Source: Dicyema japonicum | Lineage: Eukaryota; Dicyemida; Rhombozoa; Dicyemidae | Reading direction: 5' to 3' | Assembly: GCA_011109175.1 (NCBI GenBank) | Contig: RDEW01000037.1 | Span: 443,649 to 507,648, forward strand | Length of the DNA stretch: 64,000 nt | Shown here: positions 36,061 to 47,193 of the stretch, in pieces | Layout of the letters: each line of letters starts with the position of its first letter | Numbering within the stretch: position 1 is the first letter of the stretch | Made by a program: the position numbers and the translations under genes | Notes under the pieces: generated by a model | Seen by the model: only the letters and a program-made list of their open reading frames with translations | The model's database searches: none | What the model was told of the DNA's origin: nothing

Positions 36061-37140
36061 TATTTTTAAACATTTTAATATTTATTTTTAATTTCATAAT
36101 TTACAGTTAAGGTTTCTTTGGAGTTAAATAATTAAATTTAATCATTAAAATATAATTTTATTTTATTGATTTTTTACTTTAATATAATATTTATCGATGC
36201 GTTATGTGGGTCACCAACTCTTTAAGATTTCGTAGCACCCAGAGGGCACTTAAGGAGAATTAATAGAACGAGATGCTATCATCTTCTAAGATTATTGAGG
36301 CATTATATTATGGACGAAAAAAGCATTCCAAGTCAGATAGCCGGTCATTCACCCACGTGCTGAATAAGAGAGATCTAGTTAAATGGAGATCTATTTATAG
36401 ATGAAATAACGTAGTTAAATGTTATTAATTTACAACAATCCTACCGAACATCGGCCTGGCGCCTTGTGGTGCTATGTGGCTTATTGGCTAGAAATTTATC
36501 TTCCTTCTCTCTGATGACGTCATTGCATCCAACCTACTAATGAGACACCCAATGTCTGGCCGGTATTCAAAAGGATACAATTATTCATTCCAATTGGAGA
36601 CAATTTCGTTTCCTGACGACGAGTTCTGGAGTCGACCATAGCTCCCCTGTTGTCAGGACCAAGGAATTATTATTATTAACCGGGAAGAATGTCGCGTGGC
36701 TCACCTACGATGTGGTGGTATTGCACAATTTATGTGAAAAAGAGCCGCAAAATCCCTTCTTCGTTGAGACGTGGATGGTGTCGTGCATTACTACTTATTT
36801 CCAGGACCAAGGAATATGATCTCACTTCCTCAAAAGACAGGCTCTGAAGACAGCATTTTATGGAAATCTGCAAGCGTTCAATTAGGTGATCTATAATTAG
36901 CGAGATGTTTAGCCTTTTCTATAGCAGAGATACGTCTTTCTAGCGTAAAAGTGAAATTCTGAGGCATAGCTCCGTATTAAATACTATTCCAGCTGCGACG
37001 ATAGCAGAGAGAGCGATCATGTATTTGATGTTAGTTAAAGCGAATTGTGTGTATATGAGCTTCAACGGAGAGATCAAAGATATGATGAATGTGTAATAGT
37101 CTTTAATTTTTACATTTTATTTTGTGCAAACAACAATTAA
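36061..37140. other. non-coding stretch with possible SINE debris
   Basis: No supported gene. A piece at about 36795-36840 resembles, in reverse, the 3-prime part of the SINE at 43.7 kb (ATCAT-TTCCTTGGT segment). The rest shows nothing. Confidence 0.35.
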
Positions 37141-37143
37141 TTT

Positions 37144-38035
37144 GTGAATTGTGCAAAGATCAAGATTAACTCAGAGGATGGAGGGTGTCTTCAATGTCGG
37201 GATCGGAGAGTCATTCAAATTTACTATGACATTATCGTCATCTCTTTTACAGATACATGTTATTCTGTTGTCGTTTTTGATAAAACGTGGAGTCATGCGG
37301 TTCACCTGTTGTTATGGTGGGGCTCAGTGAAAGTTCTGCATGGAGGAGAACAGTTTTAGTAGGGTAGCCTACCAATTCCTCTTTTTCCTCTTTTCTGCTT
37401 CTTGCTGGTGATGTAGAACCTAATCCAGGTCCTGATTTTACAATGATCATAAAAAATGAAATCCCTCTTATCCCATTTGAAAGTGGACATTGCCCTCATT
37501 CAAGAACTCTCTAGAACATCCTGGAACGTTTACATGATATGTTAATCACATATGAAGATATTTGGAGTCATCTTAGATTCTCTAACGAACATGTTGACAA
37601 CCTGATATCCCCATGCTAAATAAGTTTAACTTTAGAAAACTCATCTGTTTAGACGTTAGGTCGGATAAAAAGATAAATGACTTCCAGTCTTTATTTAATG
37701 AAATTGTGATTTGAGGATTAATTTGGCAACAAGGACAACACGGTCATGTTCCCAGATTAGAGGACCTACCGCTTCCTGGAAGTGTTTACTCTTGCACCTG
37801 AAGTCGATGGGGGACCTGAGGAAAATCGCCAATTTTCACGTAGCGCCACGAATGAACATAGTGGATCCCCTTGTTCTTGGCCGACCAGGAGGAATCCACG
37901 GCTATTCATTCGTATTGACTTACCAAGTAAACTAAAAACAAATTTCGTTACAAATCCATACCCGAATAGGAAGAGAGGTGTTTTTAATATCTCTAAATTG
38001 TGTGATAGACTGATTCAAATTATAAAAGAATAAGG
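37144..38035 (+). pseudogene. LINE 5-prime region with 2A-like motif
   Basis: The frame ending near 37440 reads SFLLLAGDVEPNPGPDF. It is followed by frames reminiscent of an endonuclease (FRKLICLDVRSDKKINDFQSL near 37625-37705). The remaining frames to 38033 (RIDLPSKLKTNFVTNPYPN) are not assigned. It is interpreted as a 5-prime fragment of a CR1-type LINE. Confidence 0.45.
37407..37433 (+). other. 2A-like ribosome-skipping motif
   Basis: The codons read G-D-V-E-P-N-P-G-P, preceded by LLLA. All invariant positions of the 2A core (D-x-E-x-N-P-G-P) are present. Confidence 0.7.
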
Positions 38036-38513
38036 AATCACTCTGTGGATGGACACGATAAGTAACTAAACAGAGACCATACCTATCTATGGTGAGAAAC
38101 ACGTTTCTTTCGTTAGAGCTACCTCACCGCATCAATCTCTGGTCAACTAAACTTCTTTATTGTATTTAAATTTTTCAATGTTCCAGATTCTATTATTTCT
38201 GAAAATTCATTTGATTTTTGTACTTTTTTCTATAATGTTAATTGCATTTAGTAATCCAATTGGCAAAAATTCTCCATTTTCAGCATCAATAATTCCCTCG
38301 TCGACATTATAATCTTCACAAAAAGGGTGACGATTTCGTTCTCGTCGAGGGTTTCTGTATGAGTTATTTCTTCCTCACTTGCAAGTTCTTCCAGTTCTTT
38401 TTTGTGCACATCCAAAAACAAAATATTGCATTACATCATCATCATATGAATCAAGACACTTTATTGTCCCTGTCTTTTTGAAACAATTTTTTATTTTAAC
38501 GGCCTTTTCACGA

Positions 38514-38816
38514 GAGCCATAGTATTTATAGCTCCGCATAGGCAGGACACACACTTTATTTAAGTAAAGAACAGTTAATTTTAACTAATCGTAGAACCAA
38601 GGAATGATCTTCACTTCTTTTTTTCTTTTTCTTGTGTGAGTGTCCTTTCTAGACAATCCAGTTCCGCAGTGAGTATCCATTGATGACGGCGTCACTCGTG
38701 AAACCCTTTCTGCATCGTATATGCGTGGAACCTTCCACCAGGTGAACAGCAGCGAGATTCAAACCCGAACCTAAGTCACTTAAGCCCGACACCTAACCAC
38801 TATGCCACCCTGCAGT
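38514..38816 (-). repeat. tRNA-derived SINE, family 1
   Basis: Read on the minus strand, the head GGGTGGCATAGTGGTTAGG is a pol III A box (TGGC-AGT-GG), and GGTTTGAATCTCGC about 40 bp later is a B box. A 200-bp body follows, with a Lys-like A-rich run and an ATT-type end near 38514. The same unit occurs at 43735-44030 on the plus strand at about 90 percent identity by eye. Confidence 0.75.
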
Positions 38817-39029
38817 TAAATTTAAATTTAAAATTAATTAAAATGTACAATAAATACAAAATAAATTAATCTGAAATTTTTAGTTAATTTCTTTCGGATT
38901 GTGGATAATGAAGTTTCGGTTTATTAAAACCTGTTTGTATGGAATCTTCGTAAAATTTTGCTGATTCATCAAAAAAATCAGATTATTGAAGTTCGGATTA
39001 ATGAGGGTTTACTGTATTTATTAAGTAAA

Positions 39030-39420
39030 TGACGGAAAGATCACAACAATTCCTCGTTAATCCCCAGGTAGCATATATATTATTTGATATATGGGAAACT
39101 GATATTGTGAATTCTATATCATTTTTCTTCTCGCTAAGCTCACGAAAAAAACTCCAGATGGCTTATAATCAAAAAATGGTCATCTATATTTTCATATTTC
39201 TTCTTTTATTAAATATAGTGTGATTACAGTATTATTAATTTATATGTCACTTCAATTATTCCACTAAATAACTTTTTCTTGGTACATGATTATACGATAT
39301 TTTAAACGTCTTAATATATTATTCATCACTGATTTGCTTACTAAACACGTATATATTCCTATTATTAGTTTATTTTATAAACCTAGTAATTGGAGCATTC
39401 CCACAGCAATTGTTTAATTT
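39030..39420. repeat. partial duplicate of the 41.2-41.55 kb segment
   Basis: Blocks such as CTTATAATCAAAAAATG, GTGATTACAGTATTATTAAT and a 60-bp stretch around 39345-39410 (ACACGTATATATTCC...GGAGCATTC) recur in the same order at 41220-41530. One copy includes the 5-prime coding part of the minus-strand gene at 41 kb, so a piece of that gene and its upstream flank was duplicated about 2 kb away. Confidence 0.65.
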
Positions 39421-39529
39421 AAATAAAATGGAAAAAAAAATAAATTTTTAAAAAATAAAAAAAATAAATTTTATATAGTAGATAACATATAAATTGCTTT
39501 TTTAATATAAGATAAAATTTGACTTTAAG

Positions 39530-39715
39530 ATGGAGGTTTTGAGAGTTTTGGAGGAAATCCCACGAAGTTTAACAGAGAAACTCATTAATTCAATGAAAAA
39601 CGCTTTTGGCACGTATATTCGGCACATGGTGGACACACAAAATATTGAAAATTCAAATGTACGATTTTCATTGATCGGTAAATATAAAAAAATTTCCTGT
39701 TTGTTCCGTAATTAG
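39530..39715 (+). CDS. short helical open frame, unrecognised
   Basis: The frame has 61 codons beginning MEVLRVLEEIPRSLTEKL. After SLIG a GTAAAT...TAG stretch of 38 nt looks like an intron, but the next exon does not stay in frame. It could be a small gene or chance. Confidence 0.25.
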   Translation: MEVLRVLEEIPRSLTEKLINSMKNAFGTYIRHMVDTQNIENSNVRFSLIGKYKKISCLFRN

Positions 39716-39972
39716 GAATTTAATGATAATAAAAAACTCATTGAAGCTTATATATAAGATCAAAGTCAAAATTAATTAAAAAAATGAAACTATTTTTCTT
39801 AAAAAATTGAGAACTTAAGTGTACAATTTTTTATGCTAAGCACTGTAGTTAAAATTTCAGACAAATTAAAAGTTGGTCACGGAGATATAAATACTTTAGT
39901 TCTTGTTTAAATTTTATTTTTATATTTTTTAGTTATTAGTGGTTTCCTCTCCTCTACAAAAAGATTCTAATT

Positions 39973-41330
39973 TCATACAACTATTTCCGTTTCCTTGTCC
40001 ATGTAATGGGCTGAGAGAATGCTGAACATTTCTCTTGAGAAAACTGGAAAAAACCAATGCTTGCTAACGTCTCGTTGTGGGGGAATTTTGCTCCTCTCAC
40101 CATTGGTACAATCTTCCTGACTTTTCATTAACGCTTCCACACTTCTAAACAAACTGATCACTCTCTGGCTCTTCTTAGCCATGAACGGTCTTGAGAGAAA
40201 ACTAAAAATCGCCGTATTCATGGTTCGATAAGAGCTTCTTGGACCTTCGCAAGCAAAAGATAGTCCAGACAACTGTCCTTCTCAAAGGTCGAAGATACTT
40301 CACTTGAGTATCCCCGATGTAAATGATTTCTGTTTCTATAATTTTGCGATAACGGCGACTCATACTTGACATCTAAAGGGAAGTCTGCTAAATTATATTT
40401 GATCGTTTATAGGAAAGAGAATATGAATAATCGAGAAAGGACATTTCCTAACAAATCCTTGAAATATTTGTTAACTGTTTTCTTCCTAGAAAGAACTTCA
40501 AACTGAATTTATTATGTGAAAACTGTGTAACTGATGGTTAATCACTATAATAAATCTACCTAATATGAAAAAATATCGAATGAACCCAATATTAAATTAA
40601 AACCCAAATAACAGATTATTAATTAGTAACTATAATCGTGAATATCTTCTTTTATATTTCGACCAAAAAATAGTAGTGACAATCATGAGAATGCAGCAGT
40701 TACACAAACAGCTATTATATGTTTGTTTTCTAAATTTAAATTAAATGCATAAAAGTATATTGAACTTAGAGTACCATTAGTTGTAATTGTCTTTAATATC
40801 CTATCCCAATGTCCATAGGACGTTATTTTTTTGTCTTTAAATTCTACATTTTAGTGTTTATTACTTCTTACATAACTTTTAGTTGTAGTGGTCTTAAGTT
40901 TGTATTCCGATGTGTTGTTTGTTTACAAAATCACATCCGAGAGCTAAATGTGGGTTATAAACAAATTACCATTTCCAGTAAATGTTGGATTATTATCAGT
41001 TTTTAGTAGTTGCATTTTCATGTCTATAATTTTTATAGTTCCATGTTTAGAAATGTTTACAACAACTTCACTGCAGTTGTAATAACCGTTGGTCGAAATA
41101 CTCCACTTTTCAGTAAAATCACCGCCATTAAACGATGATATTCCCCAAGAAACGCGAAAATTATTTGATCCACCATAAGCGAACATTCTGAATGTTACAC
41201 CAGGTTTCTGCCATATAAGCTCACGAAAAGTATCTCCGGATGGCTTATAATCAAAAAATGCGTCAACTAAATTTGCATGTTTCGTCTTTTATAAATATAA
41301 TGTGATTACAGTATTATTAATTTTATATTC
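39973..41330 (-). CDS. possible Ig-like receptor gene, incomplete model
   Basis: The reverse strand from about 41290 gives HANLVDAFFDYKPSGDTF, ELIWQKPGVTFRMFAYGG, FRVSWGISSFNGGDF and STNGYYNCSEVVVNI, an Ig-like pattern (W then Y-x-C). A 26-nt GT-AG intron is plausible at about 40944-40970. Further on come KKITSYGHWDRILKTITTNG and a hydrophobic HIIAVCVTAAFS near 40690, possibly a membrane segment. Then SPLSQNYRNRNHLHRGYSS near 40360, and a last frame (39973-40272) ending KETEIVV. Exon joins are uncertain and the pieces may be two genes. No homologue is recognised. Confidence 0.35.
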
Positions 41331-41626
41331 AACTTCAATTATTCCACTAAATAACATTACAACTCGGTTGTTCTCCACCGAACCCCACAATGGTACATTA
41401 TTATGCAGCTTTACAAAATTTTTAAGATTCCACAAAAAATTTTTATTGCTTACTAAACACGTATATATTCCTATTATTAATTTATTTTATAAACCTAGTA
41501 GTTGGAGCATTCTCACAGCAATTGTTCTAATTATGAATCAAATTTTTTTATATTTAAATAAAAATTAATAATAATTCTAAATTTAATAAACTTATTAATT
41601 TAGATTTAATTTTAAGAAATACAGTA

Positions 41627-41702
41627 AAACTCCTCCTAACCGCCAGTTTTTTCAAATTCTCAAAATTGGCGGTTAGGAGGAGTTTTACTAAATACTGTCT
41701 AA
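41627..41702. mobile_element. short hairpin MITE with pogo-like ends
   Basis: CAGTAAAACTCCTCCTAACC and its near-perfect reverse complement flank a loop of about 25 bp. The ends TACAGTAAAAC... resemble Tigger/pogo termini (CAGT...CTC) next to TA. About 23 bp pair on each side. It would fold as a strong hairpin. Confidence 0.7.
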
Positions 41703-41719
41703 TTTTGGTTGAATTGGCT

Positions 41720-43260
41720 CTTTATAATGAGTCTGAAAAACACATGAATCAGTTGGATGGCTTTAATTTACTCTCGTTTAACGTAAGGGAGATCTCGAAG
41801 ACATGGATGAGGAAAGCACTGATTTAAAGAAGTACCTCATCTCTATCGGATGCCTGCAATAAACGAAGGTCTTTGATGGATGCTGTGAACACTATGAACC
41901 CATAAAATAATTCTCTTCAGTAAATCGTACTGACAAGAGCATGACCATCTTGTTCCTCGAATACATCAATTTTGAAAAGTCAATGACAGGATCAGTGTCA
42001 TGCAAATCAGGATAAATGACATGTACCCTTCCAAAAGCTACATGACAATCATTAACTTGTGGTAGATTTTTGAAAAACTCTAATAAACTGGATGACTTGT
42101 GTCAACTATTAATGACTTAGAATATCAAACTTCATCGATGATTTTTATTGCCGGAAAGTTAAGCGAAAAAGTTTGAATATGACGTGATGGTCAGGAATCG
42201 TTTATCGACAGACGTGGACGGGGTGGAGAAATACTCCTGTAACACTACTGGCCAATTTCTGTCAACCTAAGAAAAAAGCCACCACCTTACCATACCTATG
42301 CATATATAATAAGAAGCTCTAGTTTCAGCCGCTGCTGAGGATAAATTGCCAAAACATACTGAGAGTCATTTAAATAAATGCTGGAAACAATTATCACATC
42401 GAAGGAAGTTCAGAATGTGTGCAGAAAAAATCACAGGAGCGCTATAGTGTCTTCCCGGAACTGCTGAAATATGGACCTATTCGTCTCTTCGAAACCATTG
42501 TGACATTATTTAATGGAATGTTTGCATATAACCCTGTCCTACGCCTGGGAAAGGGATATTTATATACAAACGCCTAACAAACCAAAAGGACCAAGGAAAG
42601 CCGACGTCCAGTGGAGCCATAGGAAGCGGTATGCAACTGCTCAAAGATATAAAAATGCCACGACCATCCTGGGGATCGATATGTTTAGACACTATTAGCA
42701 GACTCAAGCTAATGGATGTCTTACAACAATTTGTGAACCAACCGTTGCAAAGGTTTATCCAATACTGCTATTTAGTACTGATCTGTCAATCAGGATTGGA
42801 AGTACTATATCCAGGCCTTTCAAAACTACAATCGGCACTCCTCAGGGAGATTCTATCTCTTAATATTGTGATATATCTCGAAGCCCCATTAAGGGATCTA
42901 AGAATGTGTTACAAAAGAAAAATAGAGGAAGTGGTACACGCGTATGATGTAGATTTCATACGGTCCGGTCCGAGGAAGCTTCTCATTGGGAAGATTTTTG
43001 ATTCAAAAGTTCTACCAAACCTAAATCTGTGGTTGGCCAACTTCCTCTCTGGGCAACGTGGGAGAGTTGTTAAGTCAGATATCTCTAATGAATTTTATTC
43101 CCCTTGGCTAACTCAATCTTATGTTCATGCCACTGAGTGAGTCTGGATCCTGTGCTGACACGGTTGCACAGCAGTGGACAGCTAACGGACTTGGTGTTCC
43201 GAAGTACTTTATCTCTCAAAGTACTGGGATGAAGTCATTTGTGAAAACAAGCTAAATTAA
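41720..43260 (+). pseudogene. heavily decayed LINE fragments, two families
   Basis: The first part has scattered endonuclease and RT echoes of the 47.7-50.7 kb family (LLSFNVR-like start, KPKGPRKADVQWSHRKRYAT, NATTILGIDMF). At 42960-43130 a different family starts: RKLLIGKIFDSKVLPNLNLW, ANFLSGQRGRVVKS, as in the CR1/Jockey-like copies. Many stops; one relic has landed in another. Confidence 0.5.
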
Positions 43261-43734
43261 TTTGGAAAGATCCTCAGATACCCGTCGTCGCACATATCTG
43301 AATGCAGCGTCTGCTTAAAATTCTGGGTCATGGCTCAAAACTTCCCGGTACGGGAAGTTGGTACTCTGCTTGACGGGAATAAAATCCGCGTTGGAATTTC
43401 TCTTTGGCTAGGCCCTGACGTCTGCTCCCAAGAGTCCTTTAAGTCGACTGTTTGTATATAGGCTTGTAGATACCTATCAACTCCCAACTGCCTTAAATAT
43501 CCCTTGCTGTATTTGGTTACAATTCCTCCTCACGCCATTACATGTAGATGAAGAGGACCTGCACCTATGCATTGTGTTTAATTGGCCTGACAGAAGCTCA
43601 AAATATATCCTGTGACTTTTTTATGTACAAAAATGTCTGACAATAATAAAGTCCGAACTTTATTCACACCAATCATTCTATACTTAAGATGGATTTTTTG
43701 AATCCATAATAATAATAATGGCGGTTAGGAGGAG

Positions 43735-44030
43735 TAGTGGTTAGGTGTCGGGCTAAAGTAACTTATGTTACGGGTTCGATTCTCGCTGCTATGCACCTGG
43801 TGGAAAGTTCCACGTATCTACGATGCCAAAAGGGTTTGACGAGTGACGCCGTCATCAGTGGATACTCATGCGGAACTAGATTGTCTAGAAAGGACCCACA
43901 CACAAGAAAAAGAAAAAAAAAAGTGAAGATCATTCCTTGGTTCTACGATTAGTTCTTTACTTAAATAAAGTGTGTGTCCTGCCTATGCGGAGCTATAAAT
44001 ACTATGGCTCTCGTGAAAAGGCTATTATTA
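43735..44030 (+). repeat. tRNA-derived SINE, family 1, 5-prime truncated
   Basis: TAGTGGTTAGGTGTCGGGC (end of the A box) and GGGTTCGATTCTCGC (B box) start a body matching 38514-38816 in reverse. It has an AAAAAGAAAAAAAAAAG run and ends in (ATT)n. Immediately upstream (43721-43736) lies GGCGGTTAGGAGGAGTA, half of the 41.63 kb MITE terminal repeat, so the SINE may have inserted into such an element. Confidence 0.75.
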
Positions 44031-44279
44031 TTATTATTTTGAATCCATACTTATTGCAAAATAATAATTGTATGCTCTGGACGACCTCATCATTTGCCAC
44101 GTGTAATCATGACCCAACATGCGCAATTTAGTGGCCAAATGATCAACAGATATGCATTCTGACTTACAATAATGGCACATCTTCACTTCATTTCTGTCAT
44201 AAAATTATATAATTCCTTAGTTTGATGTTCATTATTACCATGATTTATCAACGTTTGAAGATTTAGCATGAAAGTTAAC

Positions 44280-44885
44280 CATTGCCTTGAAGAAGACTTA
44301 AGGGCTTTAAGTTGATCTTTTTAATCAAAGGTTCTTAAACTTGAACAACGCATTAACAATTAATCCTCACAATTGACACCACATTCTGACAAATATGCTC
44401 GTATACTCCCTACGCGAATCCCTCACAACTTTTTCTATATATTGCACATTTCCTGACACACTAGACCCAACCACCAGGATCTTAAGGAGGATGCGCTCGT
44501 TCAGATGAATTACTGTAGACAAATCCCACTGAATTCAACACGTAGTAAATACAGCTTTTCTTTATTTGCAGATCGGCATGGACGCGGTTTCCCCTCAGTA
44601 CTTGTCTGATCATGCAGTCAATGTCAACGTACTCTCACGACTCGAAACAAATTCCCTATTTAGTTTAGTCTTACATAGGAGTGATACACCGGCCCATATT
44701 TTGTCAATCATTAGGTTTTAAGAGGAATACGAGGCGTATGACTTAGTAATATCAAAGTTCTAAATACCTGCGCTTGCTCTGCGTATACATGGAGGGCCTG
44801 TCGCGAGCTTCGATTATTTGACAATCGACGTTAGCCTCTTCTGGGACCTCTACAACCCGGACTTGTATACTTATTAGAACTCAAT
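44280..44885 (-). CDS. possible minus-strand multi-exon gene, unrecognised
   Basis: Coding-like islands on the reverse strand: VVEVPEEANVDCQIIEARD (about 44790-44860), IDCMIRQVLRGNRVHADLQ near 44590, and HLNERILLKILVVGSS with VQYIEKVVRDSRREYTSIFV (about 44390-44510). A 29-nt GT-AG intron near 44517-44545 and a 26-nt one near 44755 would connect parts. No family is recognised and the full frame is not solved. Confidence 0.3.
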
Positions 44886-45489
44886 GTTGTATGTATATAT
44901 GTGACACGATAACTAAGGTGTCTAGTTCTGATTTAAAGTGCTTAGGAGAGTTTAAAAAGAATCAAGATTTAATTTTTTTATCCACGTGCGGTGTCTCCCA
45001 TTGTCCCCCATCTCCGGGATCTCTGGGATCTTTTATTATTATATAGAAATGATTATAGTTGAAAGTTTTCGAAATTAGCATTGAAGGTCACGGCACTGAC
45101 AAGATGATGATAGATTTGTCAAAGCGAAAGTATCTGTACACGTACATCCAAGACTTCCCAACCACGAGCGGTAAGATAGTCATCCGTTTATTATTCAAGT
45201 ACAGAATAAAACCAATTCATCCAAACGACTTGGTTTAATGACTCATGCCCTGCCGGCAATTAAAAAACCCAAATCATAAAAATAAAAAACTACCTCCTAA
45301 TTTTTTCATGTATGAAGCAATTATATATTTGGGTTTTATAGGTGCTTTATTTTTCTGGTAATGGTGGTGACGAAAATTGTTCGTAATACTTCTTTATGTT
45401 GCTAATTAAATGTAAAGATGCCCAGATGATTTTTCAAGCGGATTTAACAAAATAAACTTTTTAGAAAATTATCATTTTTTCCAAATTGA

Positions 45490-46100
45490 GAAATTTCCAC
45501 ATTACAAAGATGTCAAGAGTTTAGATAAGTCCCGGTCAGATTGTATGAATTGGCTGGAATATGAGAGAATCTGAAAATTCCCATCGTGTTTTCTTGACAT
45601 CTTCTCTTTTCCGGGTCCACCTAGTAGTTCTCTACAAAACCAAATATACCTGTGGGAGCGTACGCTCTTGGCTGTAACGTTTATGTTAGCCACCGGTTTC
45701 TTTCACTCGAAAAGACTGGGGGTAAATAGATAAAATAAATTTGTTAAATAACCGTTCCAATCCAAGACCTAAGGAATTCAAAATGAAGTTAGATGAAACA
45801 AGGGACCTTGATGCTTTCCGCAAAATCGCATCCTCGGGGGAACGTGGAGGCATTTCACTGAAAAATTATCTGCATAAGAAAAGCATCATTCAACATAGGT
45901 GCAATTGGGACGAAGCGGAATCGGTCCAGAAACGCAGAATGTTTATCCAGCTCCCACCACTCGGCAGAGTCTGCGGCAGGACAGTCTGAGTTCGTAGTGG
46001 AAATCATATTCGTCAGGGAAAAAGAATCAACACAGGTTACATTCCATACGAGAGAGAGTCCTTTTGCATATGGATAGATCTTCATCCAGTTTGGTCCTCT
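45490..46100. pseudogene. LINE C-terminal debris
   Basis: The plus frame 45741-45989 starts with RPKEFKMKLDETRDLDAFRK, like the C-terminal tail of the RTE-like copies (QTRDL-ALR). The segment 45600-45690 resembles 25560-25620. No intact domain. Confidence 0.35.
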
Positions 46101-46129
46101 ACCATCTCCTCGATCAAGTCAAAGTTCGA

Positions 46130-46731
46130 TAATTGAGAGAAATTAGCAGCTTGAAGATCACGTTTAACAACATGATTAAAGGTCACGTGCCTGAGGAATC
46201 TACCAAGGATCTTCTTGTGGGAGAGAGGGTGGATTCCTTTCCGATTAATCATCTTCCGACATCAGCATCCAAACCAAGGCGGTATGCCAATTCGAAAACT
46301 CTCATCGTCAAAGATTGTCTCAACGTCAGGGATGGGTTTTAGTGATTTTATTGTTTAGATGTAAAGTTAATTTTTTGGGTTATTTTTTTTAGTTATTAGG
46401 TTTTTAGTTTAAACAATAGAAGTCAGGTAGTTGCCGCATCAGGGATTGAGGGCGATTTTTTGACTATAAATTCAAAATTTTGGTTTTTTTTGACTTTTGG
46501 CAAATTTATATAACAATAATTTTTTTAATATAAAAATCTAATTAAAATCTATATTCTATCTACAGAGACGAGCGGAGTCTTCAGGCCAAAGATGGTCACT
46601 TTTTAAGATCTCTTGAGTATATGATATCGAAAGTGAGTAACGAGCGCCGGGAAACCGAGTGGCTGTTCCAAATTATTTCTCTGGCAGTTGTCAGTGAAAA
46701 AACCACTAATTTTTCTTCAGTTGGATAATTC
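46130..46731 (+). CDS. coding-like exons, unrecognised
   Basis: The frame at 46133-46342 (NNMIKGHVPEESTKDLLVGE) and the frame at about 46566-46731 (LQAKDGHFLRSLEYMISK, then NERRETEWLFQIISLAVV) both look coding. Possible introns of 23 nt (from 46338) and 21 nt (from about 46379) and a longer one of roughly 130 nt would connect them. The family is unknown. It may be decayed. Confidence 0.25.
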
Positions 46732-47190
46732 TGATTGTTTGTTGCGTAATGAATTGTCTTAAACAAATAATGCAGGGCAAAACGTTTTCAGGTTTAAAAT
46801 TTCGGTCTTTAAATAGTAATTTTTGTATCTTTTCTGTTTAGATGAGGAGGGAGATTTTTTCAAATAGTCGTAAATGCGTAAGAAATATGTCGTTTTTCCA
46901 TTTTTGTCACATATAAAATTTATTGCCAGAAATTTTATATCCAAATACTTAATTCGACATAATTCGTTACTGAATTACAATTTTTGAATTTGTTAGGTGC
47001 GTCTTCCACCATTCTTATTAATTGACATGCACACAATAATATTCAGTAACTTCAAGTCAACTTCCCTTCTGGTCAGAATTATTTATTATTATATACCTGT
47101 TGGATCCCTTATCTAAAAACCGAGTTTTTTAATCACAAAAAAGTAAATAATTAAAATAAATAATTTAAAAATATAATTAATTAATCTATT
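46732..47190. other. AT-rich spacer upstream of PAGR1-like gene
   Basis: Strongly A/T-rich, with no supported coding sequence. Confidence 0.4.
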
Positions 47191-47193
47191 GTT

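Noticed and set aside
43735-43790. A functional tRNA gene
   Set aside because: A and B boxes are present but no cloverleaf with a paired acceptor stem could be drawn, and the unit is repeated as a SINE.
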